From: CAJXZP01 sp041563475
GTDB taxonomy: Bacteria; Bacteroidota; Bacteroidia; Flavobacteriales_G; Salibacteraceae
Assembly (NCBI GenBank): GCA_041563475.1
Contig: JBFFMY010000008.1
Location: 1 to 64,000 of the forward strand
Length of the DNA stretch: 64,000 nt
Direction: 5' to 3'
The notes beneath the pieces were generated by a model. It worked only from the letters and a program-made list of their open reading frames with translations. It was not told where the DNA came from and did not search any database. Below are positions 1 through 9,075 of the stretch, piece after piece (position 1 is the first letter of the stretch; the number at the start of each line of letters is the position of its first letter). The position numbers and the translations under genes are program-made.

Positions 1-225
1 GAAAAGGTTAAAACTAAATTATCGTTTAACGAACAACGTGAATTTAAGATGTTGGAGAAAGAACTTCCAGCATTGGAAAAAAGAAAAGTGGAACTTACCG
101 AAGAGCTGAGTTCTGCGGTGGATGATCATGAAAAAATTATGAAAATTTCTGCTGAACTTACCCAAATAGTGCACGATTTAGACCATAAAGAAATGCGGTG
201 GTTAGAGCTTTCTGAATTTGTGTAA
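1..225 (+). CDS. C-terminal end of an ABC-F family ATPase (Uup-like), 5' truncated by the window
   Basis: The reading frame is open from the first base and stops at 223-225, giving 74 residues. It starts EKVKTKLSFNEQREFKMLEK and ends KEMRWLELSEFV. This is the charged C-terminal coiled-coil of Uup/ABC-F proteins, which typically reads (K)LSFxExREFexLexEIexLE and finishes ERWLELSE. Members are soluble twin-ATPase proteins acting on ribosomes or branched DNA intermediates. No nucleotide-binding domain lies in the window, so the subfamily cannot be settled. The gene ends 75 bp before the Crp/Fnr gene, with no obvious terminator between. Confidence 0.75.
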   Translation, partial: EKVKTKLSFNEQREFKMLEKELPALEKRKVELTEELSSAVDDHEKIMKISAELTQIVHDLDHKEMRWLELSEFV

Positions 226-300
226 GAAAGGGATAGACGTATGTAAATTCCGCTTTTATTTTTCAGTACTATAATCTATTTTGCCAATATATTAGGGGCA

Positions 301-870
301 ATGGAACAACTTAAAGGATATGTTAACCAAGCTTACGATGAGCTGAATCAGGATGTGTGGGATTTGGTCACCCCCATGTTAGAATTAGTAAACCTTCCGA
401 AGAAAACCCCGCTGGTTAAATTTGGTGAAGTAGAGAAAAACATCTATTTCATAAAATCAGGAAGTATACGTTTTTTCATTCCAAAAGAAGAAGGGGATTT
501 AACTTTTGGGTTTGCATTTGCGGATGAATTTGTAAGTGCGTATGATTCATTTCTTACCGAGGAGCCCTGTGAATATCAGTTGGAGGCCATAACAGATACC
601 ACCGTTTTAATTCTTTCAAAAGAAAATCTTAAAATTTTGTATGCGCAAAATCCTCTAGGGAATTACATCGGAAGATTAATTGCCGAGAACTTGTTTATGA
701 AAAAGAAGGACCGTGAAATGTCTTTGCTTACCCGATCTGCGGAGCAACGTTACGATGATTTGTTTGCCAACCATCCGCAAATAATTAAAGAAATACCTTT
801 GAAATACATATCATCTTTTATCGGAATTACCCCACAAGCCTTGAGTAGAATACGCGCAAGAGTTTCTTAA
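301..870 (+). CDS. Crp/Fnr family transcriptional regulator
   Basis: The product has 189 residues. Residues about 25-125 form a cyclic-nucleotide-binding-like beta-roll (PLVKFGEVEKNIYFIKSGSI, then a loop near FADEFVSAYDSF). A long dimer helix follows, and the C-terminus is a short helix-turn-helix (EIPLKYISSFIGITPQALSR). This is the compact Bacteroidota form of the family. It lacks the N-terminal cysteines of oxygen-sensing Fnr, so it is probably not an Fe-S sensor. The canonical Arg/Ser cAMP-binding signature is not evident, so the ligand is unknown. It lies 206 bp upstream of sdhCAB in the same direction and could regulate it, but that is inference from position only. Confidence 0.85.
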   Translation: MEQLKGYVNQAYDELNQDVWDLVTPMLELVNLPKKTPLVKFGEVEKNIYFIKSGSIRFFIPKEEGDLTFGFAFADEFVSAYDSFLTEEPCEYQLEAITDTTVLILSKENLKILYAQNPLGNYIGRLIAENLFMKKKDREMSLLTRSAEQRYDDLFANHPQIIKEIPLKYISSFIGITPQALSRIRARVS

Positions 871-962
871 ATTGGGTTTCTTATGGGAAGAAAAAACCAA
901 TCATTTATCACTATACTTTAAAAGGAAAAATAGCGAGTATTATCAGTTATTAAAGCCCCTCT

Positions 963-981
963 ATTTAGAATCATTCTAAAT
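963..981. promoter_or_regulatory. Perfect 19-bp palindrome, candidate Fur/PerR-type operator upstream of sdhCAB
   Basis: ATTTAGAAT and ATTCTAAAT flank a single central C. The inner 7-1-7 core TTAGAAT-C-ATTCTAA has the geometry of Fur-superfamily boxes (the PerR box is TTATAATnATTATAA). It lies about 55 bp upstream of the proposed sdh -7 element. That position suits an activator, or a repressor with a second site, better than simple occlusion. Assignment to a specific regulator is inference. Confidence 0.45.
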
Positions 982-1035
982 TAAAACGTGAGGTTTTTAT
1001 GACTTTTTCTAAAGGGTCAAAATAGCTTAATTGAC

Positions 1036-1043
1036 TACATTTG
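1036..1043 (+). promoter_or_regulatory. Candidate Bacteroidota -7 promoter element for sdhCAB
   Basis: TACATTTG matches the TAnnTTTG consensus of the Bacteroidota housekeeping sigma factor and lies 33 bp before the sdhC start codon. A clear TTG -33 element at the expected spacing is missing; only a T-rich tract at about 1004-1009 is present. An activator-dependent promoter would fit the upstream palindrome. Confidence 0.4.
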
Positions 1044-1076
1044 CTGTCTATATTTTTAAACTAAAATGTATTCAAA

Positions 1077-1730
1077 ATGAGTCCTCTTAAAGGTTTTTTT
1101 AATTCGTCAGTGGCACGAAAGTTTTGGATGGCAATAACCGGTGTATTTCTGGTTACTTTCTTGGTTGTCCATCTAACCATCAATCTATTTTTATTTGTTA
1201 GTCCAGAGTTGTTCAATGAAGCCTCTCATTTTATGGCTACCAATCCCTTAATTCAGGTAATGCAGTATGTTTTAGCTGCGGGTTTCTTGGTGCATATTGT
1301 AATGGGAATTAAGTTAACCCTGCAAAATAAAGCGGCACGTCCAGTGAGTTACGCATATGAAAATGCAGCTACCAGTTCCACTTGGGCCTCTCGTAACATG
1401 ATTTACACAGGAGCATTGGTTCTTGTGTTTTTGATTTTACACATGCGTCATTTCTTTTATGAAATAAAATTCACAGATAATGTTACTGATGATTACGTTT
1501 TGGTAACATCGTTATTTACCATTTGGTATTATGCTTTAGGATATGTTTTAGCCTTTATAGGACTTGGAATACACTTAAATCATGGATTCCAATCCGCTTT
1601 TCAATCCATCGGATGGAAAAACAGTGAATGGAAAGGTTTATTGCAAATCCTTGGAACCATTTACAGCGCAGTAATTACGGTAGGATTTTCCGCTATCGCT
1701 ATTTATTTTTTCTTAAATCCAGCTCAATAA
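1077..1730 (+). CDS. sdhC: Succinate dehydrogenase / fumarate reductase cytochrome b subunit (b558 type)
   Basis: The 217-residue membrane protein has five hydrophobic helices (about 15-40, 60-80, 108-125, 145-170, 190-212). Several helices carry histidines suitable for haem ligation (VVHLTIN, LVHIVMG, LHMRHFF, GIHLNHG). It anchors the SdhAB catalytic dimer to the inner membrane and passes electrons between Fe-S clusters and menaquinone. The single large subunit in place of SdhC plus SdhD is typical of the Bacteroidota and Bacillus b558 class. It is the first gene of sdhCAB; sdhA follows after 6 bp. The start is the only ATG at the expected N-terminus. Confidence 0.93.
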   Translation: MSPLKGFFNSSVARKFWMAITGVFLVTFLVVHLTINLFLFVSPELFNEASHFMATNPLIQVMQYVLAAGFLVHIVMGIKLTLQNKAARPVSYAYENAATSSTWASRNMIYTGALVLVFLILHMRHFFYEIKFTDNVTDDYVLVTSLFTIWYYALGYVLAFIGLGIHLNHGFQSAFQSIGWKNSEWKGLLQILGTIYSAVITVGFSAIAIYFFLNPAQ

Positions 1731-1736
1731 TTAGTT

Positions 1737-3740
1737 ATGTCAAAGTTAGATGCTAAAATTCCTGAAGGTCCAATTAAGGATAAATGGACCAATCATAAAA
1801 ACCATATAAACTTGGTTAATCCAGCTAACAAGAGATTAATTGATGTAATCGTTGTTGGTACTGGACTTGCTGGTGGAGCTGCTTCAGCTTCGTTAGCGGA
1901 AATGGGCTATAATGTAAAAGCTTTTGCTTATCAAGATTCTCCAAGGCGTGCGCATTCAATTGCGGCTCAAGGGGGTATAAACGCAGCGAAAAATTATCAA
2001 AATGATGGCGATTCGGTTTACCGATTATTTTACGATACCGTAAAAGGTGGTGATTACCGCGCACGAGAAGCTAACGTGTATCGTTTAGCGGAAGTGTCGG
2101 GTGCTATTATTGACCAATGTGTGGCGCAAGGGGTTCCATTTGCACGTGATTATGGTGGGTTGCTTGACAACCGTTCGTTTGGTGGTGTATTGGTATCCCG
2201 TACCTTTTATGCCAAAGGGCAAACAGGTCAACAACTTTTACTTGGAGCATATTCGGCTATGAATCGTCAAATTGCAAAAGGTAAAATTGAAATGTTCAAC
2301 CGTCATGAAATGTTGGATGTAGTTGTAATAGATGGGAAGGCACGTGGCATCATTGCCCGTGATTTAATTACTGGAAAAATTGAACGTCATTCTGCCCACG
2401 CAGTGGTTATTGCTACAGGTGGCTATGGAAATGTATTCTTTTTATCTACCAATGCCATGGGTTCAAATGCTACAGCAGCATGGAAAATTCATAAAAAAGG
2501 CGCGTATTTCGCCAACCCATGTTACACGCAAATTCACCCTACGTGTATTCCACGTTCTGGAGATCATCAATCGAAATTAACCTTGATGTCAGAGTCGTTA
2601 CGTAATGACGGTAGAATTTGGGTTCCTAAACATTTAAAAGATGTAGAAGCAATTCGTAAAGGAACGTTAAAGCCAACGCAATTAGCGGAAGAAGACCGAG
2701 ATTATTATTTAGAAAGAAGATATCCTGCATTTGGAAACTTGGTTCCTCGTGATGTGGCTTCAAGAGCCGCTAAAGAGCGCTGTGACGCAGGTTACGGTGT
2801 GAACGCAACCGGAGAAGCTGTTTATTTAGATTTCAAAGCTTCATTTGAACGTTACGGGCAAGAAAAAGCCCATGTTCTAGGGATACATAATCCATCAAAA
2901 GAGCAAATTCTTGAGTTAGGTCAAGCAGTTATCGAATCTAAGTATGGTAATCTTTTCCAAATGTATGAGAAGATTGTAGATGAGAATCCATACGAAACTC
3001 CAATGATGATATATCCAGCCGTTCATTATACCATGGGGGGTATTTGGGTAGATTATAACTTGCAAACTACCATTCCTGGTTGCTATGCGGCAGGAGAAGC
3101 GAATTTTTCTGATCACGGTGCGAATCGATTAGGAGCTTCGGCTCTAATGCAAGGTTTGGCTGATGGTTATTTCGTTTTGCCATACACTATTGGTGATTAT
3201 TTGGCACATGAAATACGTACCGGTAAAATCTCAACAGACTTACCAGAATTTATTGATGCCGAGAAAGAAGTTACGGATCGTATCAATACCTTGATGAACA
3301 TTAAAGGAACGAAATCAGTAGATTATTTCCATAAGCGTTTAGGTAAAGTAATGTGGGACAAAGCAGGTATGGCGCGTAATGTTCAAGGCCTACAAGAAGC
3401 AATGGATGAAATCAAACAAATTCGAGAAGAATTCTGGAAAGATGTTAAAATTCCAGGATCAGCTAACAGCATGAATACGGAACTTGAAAAAGCCGGTCGT
3501 GTGGCTGATTTCTTGGAGTTAGGTGAATTATTTGCTAAAGATGCATTAGATCGTAGAGAATCATGTGGTGGTCACTTCCGTGAGGACTCACAAACGGAGG
3601 AAGGTGAAGCACTACGAAACGATAAAGATTTCGCCTATGTTTCTGCTTGGGAATATACGGGAGATCCACGAGAAGCTATTCTTCATAAGGAAGAGTTAAT
3701 CTTCAACGATATTGAGTTAAAACAAAGAAGTTACAAATAA
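1737..3740 (+). CDS. sdhA: Succinate dehydrogenase / fumarate reductase flavoprotein subunit
   Basis: The 667-residue catalytic subunit oxidises succinate to fumarate, or does the reverse with low-potential quinones. The dinucleotide-binding motif is at about residues 38-47 (VVGTGLAGG). RAHSIAAQGG at 71-80 includes His73, the expected site of covalent FAD. HPTCIP belongs to the active-site region, and GANRLGASALMQGLADG is the C-terminal FAD contact. The extra length over proteobacterial SdhA is normal for the b558-type, fumarate-reductase-like enzymes. It lies between sdhC (6-bp gap) and sdhB (28-bp gap) in one operon. Confidence 0.95.
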   Translation: MSKLDAKIPEGPIKDKWTNHKNHINLVNPANKRLIDVIVVGTGLAGGAASASLAEMGYNVKAFAYQDSPRRAHSIAAQGGINAAKNYQNDGDSVYRLFYDTVKGGDYRAREANVYRLAEVSGAIIDQCVAQGVPFARDYGGLLDNRSFGGVLVSRTFYAKGQTGQQLLLGAYSAMNRQIAKGKIEMFNRHEMLDVVVIDGKARGIIARDLITGKIERHSAHAVVIATGGYGNVFFLSTNAMGSNATAAWKIHKKGAYFANPCYTQIHPTCIPRSGDHQSKLTLMSESLRNDGRIWVPKHLKDVEAIRKGTLKPTQLAEEDRDYYLERRYPAFGNLVPRDVASRAAKERCDAGYGVNATGEAVYLDFKASFERYGQEKAHVLGIHNPSKEQILELGQAVIESKYGNLFQMYEKIVDENPYETPMMIYPAVHYTMGGIWVDYNLQTTIPGCYAAGEANFSDHGANRLGASALMQGLADGYFVLPYTIGDYLAHEIRTGKISTDLPEFIDAEKEVTDRINTLMNIKGTKSVDYFHKRLGKVMWDKAGMARNVQGLQEAMDEIKQIREEFWKDVKIPGSANSMNTELEKAGRVADFLELGELFAKDALDRRESCGGHFREDSQTEEGEALRNDKDFAYVSAWEYTGDPREAILHKEELIFNDIELKQRSYK

Positions 3741-3768
3741 ACCTCTCTAGAGGAAAAAATTATAGATT

Positions 3769-4533
3769 ATGTCAGAGAATAAAGATATGAACTTATTACT
3801 TAAGATTTGGCGTCAAACAGATGCTCAATCAGAAGGGAAGCTAGTGGATTACAATGTTACTGGTATTTCACCTGATTCTTCTTTTCTAGAGATGTTAGAT
3901 GTTTTAAACGAACAATTAGTAAACAAAGGAGAAGAGCCGGTTGTTTTTGATCACGATTGTCGTGAGGGAATTTGCGGAATGTGTTCTTTGTTTATTAATG
4001 GAGAAGCTCATGGACCAGATAATACCATCACTACGTGTCAATTGCACATGCGTATGTTTAATGATGGGGATACTATTTACATTGAGCCATTTAGAGCTTC
4101 CGCAATGCCAGTAATTAAAGATTTAGTGATAGATCGTTCTGGAATGGAAAAAATTCAACAAGCAGGTGGATATGTTTCTGTAAATACTTCCGGAAACACG
4201 CAAGATGCTAACGCTCTTCCAATTCCTAAAGCAGATGCAGATATGGCATTTGATGCGGCAACGTGTATTGGATGTGGTGCGTGTATCGCAACATGTAAAA
4301 ATGCATCAGCTATGTTGTTCCTTTCTGCAAAGGTTTCGCAATTCGCGCTATTGCCACAAGGTAAAATTGAGGCGGCCGATCGGGTTAAAAATATGGTTCG
4401 AGTAATGGATGAAGAAGGTTTTGGAAACTGCACCAATACCGGAGCTTGCGAAGTTCAGTGTCCAAAAGGAATTTCATTAGATAATATTGCCCGAATGAAT
4501 AGAGAATATTTATCTGCTTCTTTGGTAGATTAA
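3769..4533 (+). CDS. sdhB: Succinate dehydrogenase / fumarate reductase iron-sulfur subunit
   Basis: The 254-residue protein carries the electron wire between FAD and haem. The [2Fe-2S] ligands are in CREGICGMC (Cys64, 69, 72), with a further Cys at about 90. The ferredoxin-like half has CIGCGACIATC (Cys166, 169, 172, 176) and CTNTGACEVQCPKG (Cys221, 227, 231), providing [4Fe-4S] and [3Fe-4S] ligands. It is the last gene of sdhCAB and is followed by a strong hairpin terminator at 4560. Confidence 0.95.
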   Translation: MSENKDMNLLLKIWRQTDAQSEGKLVDYNVTGISPDSSFLEMLDVLNEQLVNKGEEPVVFDHDCREGICGMCSLFINGEAHGPDNTITTCQLHMRMFNDGDTIYIEPFRASAMPVIKDLVIDRSGMEKIQQAGGYVSVNTSGNTQDANALPIPKADADMAFDAATCIGCGACIATCKNASAMLFLSAKVSQFALLPQGKIEAADRVKNMVRVMDEEGFGNCTNTGACEVQCPKGISLDNIARMNREYLSASLVD

Positions 4534-4559
4534 CTATGGAATATCACAAAAAATTGAAT

Positions 4560-4590
4560 CCCCAATAACCGCGGTTATTGGGGATTTTTT
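4560..4590 (+). terminator. Rho-independent terminator after sdhB, probably bidirectional
   Basis: An 11-bp perfect stem (CCCCAATAACC / GGTTATTGGGG, 4560-4570 and 4573-4583) is followed by ATTTTTTTATT. On the opposite strand a T-rich stretch starts a few bases beyond the stem. It could therefore also end the convergent aldehyde dehydrogenase transcript. Confidence 0.85.
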
Positions 4591-4592
4591 TA

Positions 4593-5972
4593 TTACTCCA
4601 ATAAATAGCTTAATACTTTCCTTTTCCATGTAGAATATGGAGCATATTTCACAGAAGGTTCAATAAGCGTAGATTTTTCTAAAATTGATTTAAAATGAGA
4701 AAAGGTGTCAAAGCCAAATTTACCATGATAGTTTCCCATACCTGAATTTCCTACGCCACCAAAGGGTAGTTTGGAGTTGGCTAAATGAACAATAGCATCA
4801 TTAATAACACCACCTCCGAATGATATCTCATCCAGTATTTGATTTTTGTTTTGTGGTGTAAAGGTGAACAGATAAAGGGCTAAAGGTTTCGGTAATTTTT
4901 TAATAAACCGAATAGCCCAATTCAAGTCTTCAAATTCAATTATGGGTAATATTGGACCGAAAATTTCTTCCTGCATCACTTTGTCCTCCATAGTTACATT
5001 ATCGAGTATGGTAGGAGAAATAAACAAAGAATTCGCATCTGATTCTCCTCCGTAAATCACCTTTTTAGGGTCGATGAGGTTCACCAATCTATCAAAGTGA
5101 CGTTGGTTAATTATTCGAACAAATGCCTCACTGTTTTCTGGATGTTCCCCATAATTAGAACGAATTTGTTTTATTATTTCTTCAATGAGTTGTTGTTTAA
5201 TGCCTTTTTCCACCAACAAATAATCAGGGGCTACACACGTTTGGCCACCATTTATGAATTTAGCCCAAACGATTCGTTTTGCGGTAATTGTAATTTTTGC
5301 GTCATTACATACAATTGCTGGACTTTTCCCACCGAGCTCTAAGGTTACTGGAGTTAGATGTTCGGAGGCTGCTTTCATTACAATTTTTCCTACAAGTGAA
5401 CTCCCTGTATAAAAGATTTTGTCAAATTTTTGTTTCAACAAAGCTGTAGTTTCTTCTACTCCTCCTTCAATAACATGTAGAAATCTAGGGTCAAAATTTT
5501 CATTAATAAGTTTCGCCATCGCATTAGACGAATTCCATGCAAGTTCAGAGGGGTTAATCACAACAGTATTACCTGCGCTAATGGCTGAAATTACGGGTTG
5601 AAGCGATTCTAAATAGGGATAATTCCACGCGCCTATTACCAATGAAACACCCAAAGGTTCTGGAATGATGTAACTACTTCCGGGTTGATTTACCAAGTTT
5701 GTGTCTACATTGATTTTTCTACTCCAATCCCGAATATTTGTGAGACTTACATTTATTTCATGGTAAATTTGAGATAACTCCGTAGTGTAGGTTTCAAAAC
5801 TCGATTTTTTAAAATCTGCATAAATGGCCTCATTTAATACCGATTCGTTCGATTTTAATAGGGATTTAAGTTTTTTGAGTGCTGAAATTCTAAAATCAAT
5901 GTTCTTGGTCACATTGGAGTAAAAGTAATCCCCTTGATTTTGGATTATTTTTTGATATTTTTCTTCTAACAT
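4593..5972 (-). CDS. NAD(P)-dependent aldehyde dehydrogenase (class 3-like)
   Basis: The 459-residue enzyme oxidises an aldehyde to the carboxylate. The general base Glu lies in LELGGKSPAIV and the nucleophile is Cys246 in GGQTCVAPDY. EEIFGPILPI supplies the conserved EIFGP glutamate, and the C-terminus has LPFGGVGNSGMGNYHGK, typical of the short ALDH3 / coniferyl-aldehyde group. There is no signal peptide, so it is cytosolic. It is the last gene of a minus-strand run with a 15-bp gap to the gamma-glutamyltransferase. Its substrate cannot be read from sequence; fatty or lipid-peroxidation aldehydes are common in this class. Confidence 0.9.
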   Translation of the reverse strand: MLEEKYQKIIQNQGDYFYSNVTKNIDFRISALKKLKSLLKSNESVLNEAIYADFKKSSFETYTTELSQIYHEINVSLTNIRDWSRKINVDTNLVNQPGSSYIIPEPLGVSLVIGAWNYPYLESLQPVISAISAGNTVVINPSELAWNSSNAMAKLINENFDPRFLHVIEGGVEETTALLKQKFDKIFYTGSSLVGKIVMKAASEHLTPVTLELGGKSPAIVCNDAKITITAKRIVWAKFINGGQTCVAPDYLLVEKGIKQQLIEEIIKQIRSNYGEHPENSEAFVRIINQRHFDRLVNLIDPKKVIYGGESDANSLFISPTILDNVTMEDKVMQEEIFGPILPIIEFEDLNWAIRFIKKLPKPLALYLFTFTPQNKNQILDEISFGGGVINDAIVHLANSKLPFGGVGNSGMGNYHGKFGFDTFSHFKSILEKSTLIEPSVKYAPYSTWKRKVLSYLLE

Positions 5973-5987
5973 TTTTCCAGTAATTTA

Positions 5988-7685
5988 TTAAAATCCCATG
6001 GCGCATCCATCTTTTCGTGACTCTGAAGCACCATAATACACGCCTTGTTTTTCATCCCACATTATGGCTTGATATCCACCGTACACCCCAACGGTATACC
6101 CCACTTTATGTCCCATCAAAATCAATTCTCGAATGACTTCATAATCAAAACCACTTTCTAAATGAACTTCCCCTTTTCCATCTGCAATTTCACCTGTGGG
6201 TTGTGAGGAACCTGAATGATCAAACCGAGGAGCATCTCCGGCTTCTTGCAAACCCATTTTAAAATCAATTAAATTCATAATTATTTGGACGTGCCCTTGC
6301 GGTTGAAAGTCGCCTCCCATTACACCGAAAGAAAGATATGGCTTTCCATTTTTGGTTACAAAGGCTGGGATAATAGTATGAAAAGGGCGTTTTCCAGGCG
6401 CGTATGTATTTGCTTGGCCTTCAATTAAACTGAATAATTCACCTCGATCCTGTAACATGAAACCAAGGGTTGGTGGCACCATTCCGGAACCCATTCCGCG
6501 GTAATTACTCTGGATTAAGGAAACTATATTACCCTCTTTATCGGCAACAGTTAAATACACCGTTTCTCCTGCACTTATTTCACCCGCTAAGTATTCGCCT
6601 GCTTTATTTTCATTGATTAAATTTTTTCTATTTGCACCATACGCATCGGAGAGTAATTCGTTTAAAGGAACAGAAACAAAGTGTTGATCCGCATAATACT
6701 TCGCACGATCCTCAAAGGCTAATTTTTTGGCCTCCGTTACTAAGTGAAGATGTCTTGTTGAACCATATTCATTTTCACCGAAATCATATCCTTTCAAAAT
6801 ACTGAGCATTTGTAATGCAGTAATGCCTTGCCCATTGGGTGGTAATTCCCAAACATCATACCCGCGGTAATTTACAGATACGGGCTCAACCCACTCACTT
6901 TGAAAATTTTCCAAATCAGAAATGCTTAGAAATCCCCCTTGACCTTGAATGAAATCAGCCATTTCTTTGGCGATATCACCGGAATAAAATCCTTTGCGGC
7001 CCTTTTCTCCAATAATTTTATAGGTGTTTGCCAATTTAGGGTTTTTGAAAACATCCCCCTTTTCGGGAACTTTTCCATTGGTAGTATAGGTTTCATTGAT
7101 ATTTGGATATTTGGAAGCAAAGTAGGGGACGCTTCGATCAAAATAGTACGCAATTAATTCGGTCATGGGGAACCCATTTTCCGCGTATTGAATGGTGGGA
7201 GCTAAAATTTGCTTCATGGGGAGGGAGCCAAATTTGTCGAGTAAAGCAAACCAACCACTCACACACCCTGGGACAGTTACGGGTAATGGTCCGTGAGCCG
7301 GAATCTGAGTCAAACCCTCTTTTCTAAAATAGTCTAATGTTAGGTTTTGTGGGGAAGGTCCACTGGAATTAACACCATATAATTTTTGTGTTTTTGAATC
7401 CCATACAATTGCAAACAAGTCACCTCCCATGCCAGCTCCGGTTGGTTCCATTAATCCCAATGCGGCATTAACGGCAATGGCCGCATCAATGGCGTTTCCG
7501 CCTTTTTTAAGAATGTCAATTCCAATCTGAGTGGCTAGTGGGTGACTTGAAGCCACCATTCCATTTTGGGAAATTACTTCCGAACGCGTTGCAAATGTTT
7601 TTCCAGTAACTCTATCTTGTGAAATCCCAATTGAAAACTGGAATAAAATCAGGATACAAATTAGCCCGTGAGAGATTATTTTCAT
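5988..7685 (-). CDS. ggt: Secreted gamma-glutamyltransferase family protein
   Basis: The 565-residue proenzyme has an N-terminal signal peptide (MKIISHGLICILILFQFSIG). The large-subunit motif is GGNAIDAAIAVNAALGLMEP. The autocleavage region reads GETVYLTVADKEGN, where Thr375 aligns with the catalytic N-terminal threonine of the small subunit. IQSNYRGMGSGMVPP and FGVMGGDFQPQGH follow. Sequence features resemble the YwrD-like branch more than E. coli Ggt. It probably hydrolyses gamma-glutamyl compounds such as glutathione in the periplasm. It lies 55 bp downstream of the 444-residue amidohydrolase and 15 bp upstream of the aldehyde dehydrogenase. Confidence 0.88.
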   Translation of the reverse strand: MKIISHGLICILILFQFSIGISQDRVTGKTFATRSEVISQNGMVASSHPLATQIGIDILKKGGNAIDAAIAVNAALGLMEPTGAGMGGDLFAIVWDSKTQKLYGVNSSGPSPQNLTLDYFRKEGLTQIPAHGPLPVTVPGCVSGWFALLDKFGSLPMKQILAPTIQYAENGFPMTELIAYYFDRSVPYFASKYPNINETYTTNGKVPEKGDVFKNPKLANTYKIIGEKGRKGFYSGDIAKEMADFIQGQGGFLSISDLENFQSEWVEPVSVNYRGYDVWELPPNGQGITALQMLSILKGYDFGENEYGSTRHLHLVTEAKKLAFEDRAKYYADQHFVSVPLNELLSDAYGANRKNLINENKAGEYLAGEISAGETVYLTVADKEGNIVSLIQSNYRGMGSGMVPPTLGFMLQDRGELFSLIEGQANTYAPGKRPFHTIIPAFVTKNGKPYLSFGVMGGDFQPQGHVQIIMNLIDFKMGLQEAGDAPRFDHSGSSQPTGEIADGKGEVHLESGFDYEVIRELILMGHKVGYTVGVYGGYQAIMWDEKQGVYYGASESRKDGCAMGF

Positions 7686-7740
7686 GGTAATTCTTTATAG
7701 GACTAAGGTAAAGATTATTAGGCTATTCAAATGATCTTTC

Positions 7741-9075
7741 TTACTTAGAATATTTTTCAGAGTACTTTCTATACAATTGTTTTTGGGTATCATCCAAAAC
7801 AATGGGGCACCCATCAATCCATCCGAATACCACATTGTTTGTGCGCATGTCTAACGCATCTCCCGTGGAAATAAAAAGCGTGGCTTGTTTTCCAGCTTCT
7901 AAACTTCCAAGAAGCGAATCGATCCCTAAAATTTTTGCTGCATTTAAGGTAATACTTTGAAGAGCCTCCTCTTTTGAAAGTCCAAAACCGGAAGCTTCTC
8001 CCGCCCAAAAAGGGAGGTTTCTGGAATTCATCGCCTCCATGTCTCCCGCAGAACCTAAACAAAATAGGATACCATTTTTCTGTAGAATTGCAGGTAATTT
8101 ATAGGAATAATACGGGTCGTCATCTGGTCTTACAGGTAAGGTATGAACTTTTCTTAAAATTACCGAGATGTTGTTTTCTTTCAGTTGTACGGGAAGTAAA
8201 CCGCTATCATATCCACCCACGATGACTACGTTTTTTATGCCCAATTCTTTTTTGAAATTGATTACTTGAAGAATTTCTTTGGACATATTGCAATGAACAT
8301 ACAGGTTTGTGGAGCCTTCAAATACGGATTTTAGACTCTCATATTTCAGATTTATTTTCGGGTTATCGGTTAAATAATACGCTTTTGCAGATTTGAAATA
8401 ATCAACAATACTTTGAATTCTCTCATCCGTATTATGAGATTTCTTGATGGGTTGCGCATTGTACCAAGCCCCGCTTTGGGTAAATCGTGCGGGCCAATTC
8501 AAATGAAAGCCATCTACCATTTTAATAACTGCGTCTTCATAATTCCAAGCATCTAAACGCATAATACTGGAGGCACCAGAAACTACTCCACCTCTGGGTG
8601 TAACCTGAGCGGTTAAAACACCATTGTTTCGCACCGTATAAATAATTTTTGATCCTGGATTATAGGCAACAGCCGTTCGTAAATTGGGGTTGAATTGCCC
8701 TACGTCATCAAAATCACGTGTTTGTCTAAGCGCATCGATTTCCGTTATCCCAAGTGTGTTATCCGTCAAAATAAAGCCAGGGTAAATGTGTTCATTCGTT
8801 AACCGAATTACGGTGTCATAAATATCCTCTGCAATTCTTTTGTTAGATTTTGATTTTACGAATACAAATTTCCCATCCTGTATTGAAATGGCTGAATTTT
8901 CAATAACTTCTCCATTGCCGACATGGGCAGTTCCCCCCAAAATTAAAACGGAACTCGGGTAGTTTTTAACTGGAGAAGGCACTTGAGCCCACACAGAGAG
9001 AGAAAAACTCCACGTAAGAATCCACAAAATAGATTTGAGGAGTTGTATAGTATTAGTATTCCATTTCATCTTCAT
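7741..9075 (-). CDS. Exported amidohydrolase-fold protein lacking the HxH metal motif
   Basis: The 444-residue protein has a signal peptide (about residues 1-31, ending SVWAQ). The overall pattern is that of imidazolonepropionase/D-aminoacylase-like amidohydrolases. It has an N-terminal strand region with SVLILGGTAHVGNGEVIENS, a C-terminal ITLNAAKILGIDSLLGSLEAGKQA and an LGS-GD segment. The place where active enzymes have PGxIDxHxH reads YPGFILTDNTLG, so both metal-binding histidines are absent. No usual TH(A/C) histidine is seen, although YVHCNM may correspond. It overlaps the upstream amidohydrolase gene by 23 bp, which implies translational coupling. It may be a non-catalytic partner of that protein. 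Confidence 0.75.
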   Translation of the reverse strand: MKMKWNTNTIQLLKSILWILTWSFSLSVWAQVPSPVKNYPSSVLILGGTAHVGNGEVIENSAISIQDGKFVFVKSKSNKRIAEDIYDTVIRLTNEHIYPGFILTDNTLGITEIDALRQTRDFDDVGQFNPNLRTAVAYNPGSKIIYTVRNNGVLTAQVTPRGGVVSGASSIMRLDAWNYEDAVIKMVDGFHLNWPARFTQSGAWYNAQPIKKSHNTDERIQSIVDYFKSAKAYYLTDNPKINLKYESLKSVFEGSTNLYVHCNMSKEILQVINFKKELGIKNVVIVGGYDSGLLPVQLKENNISVILRKVHTLPVRPDDDPYYSYKLPAILQKNGILFCLGSAGDMEAMNSRNLPFWAGEASGFGLSKEEALQSITLNAAKILGIDSLLGSLEAGKQATLFISTGDALDMRTNNVVFGWIDGCPIVLDDTQKQLYRKYSEKYSK

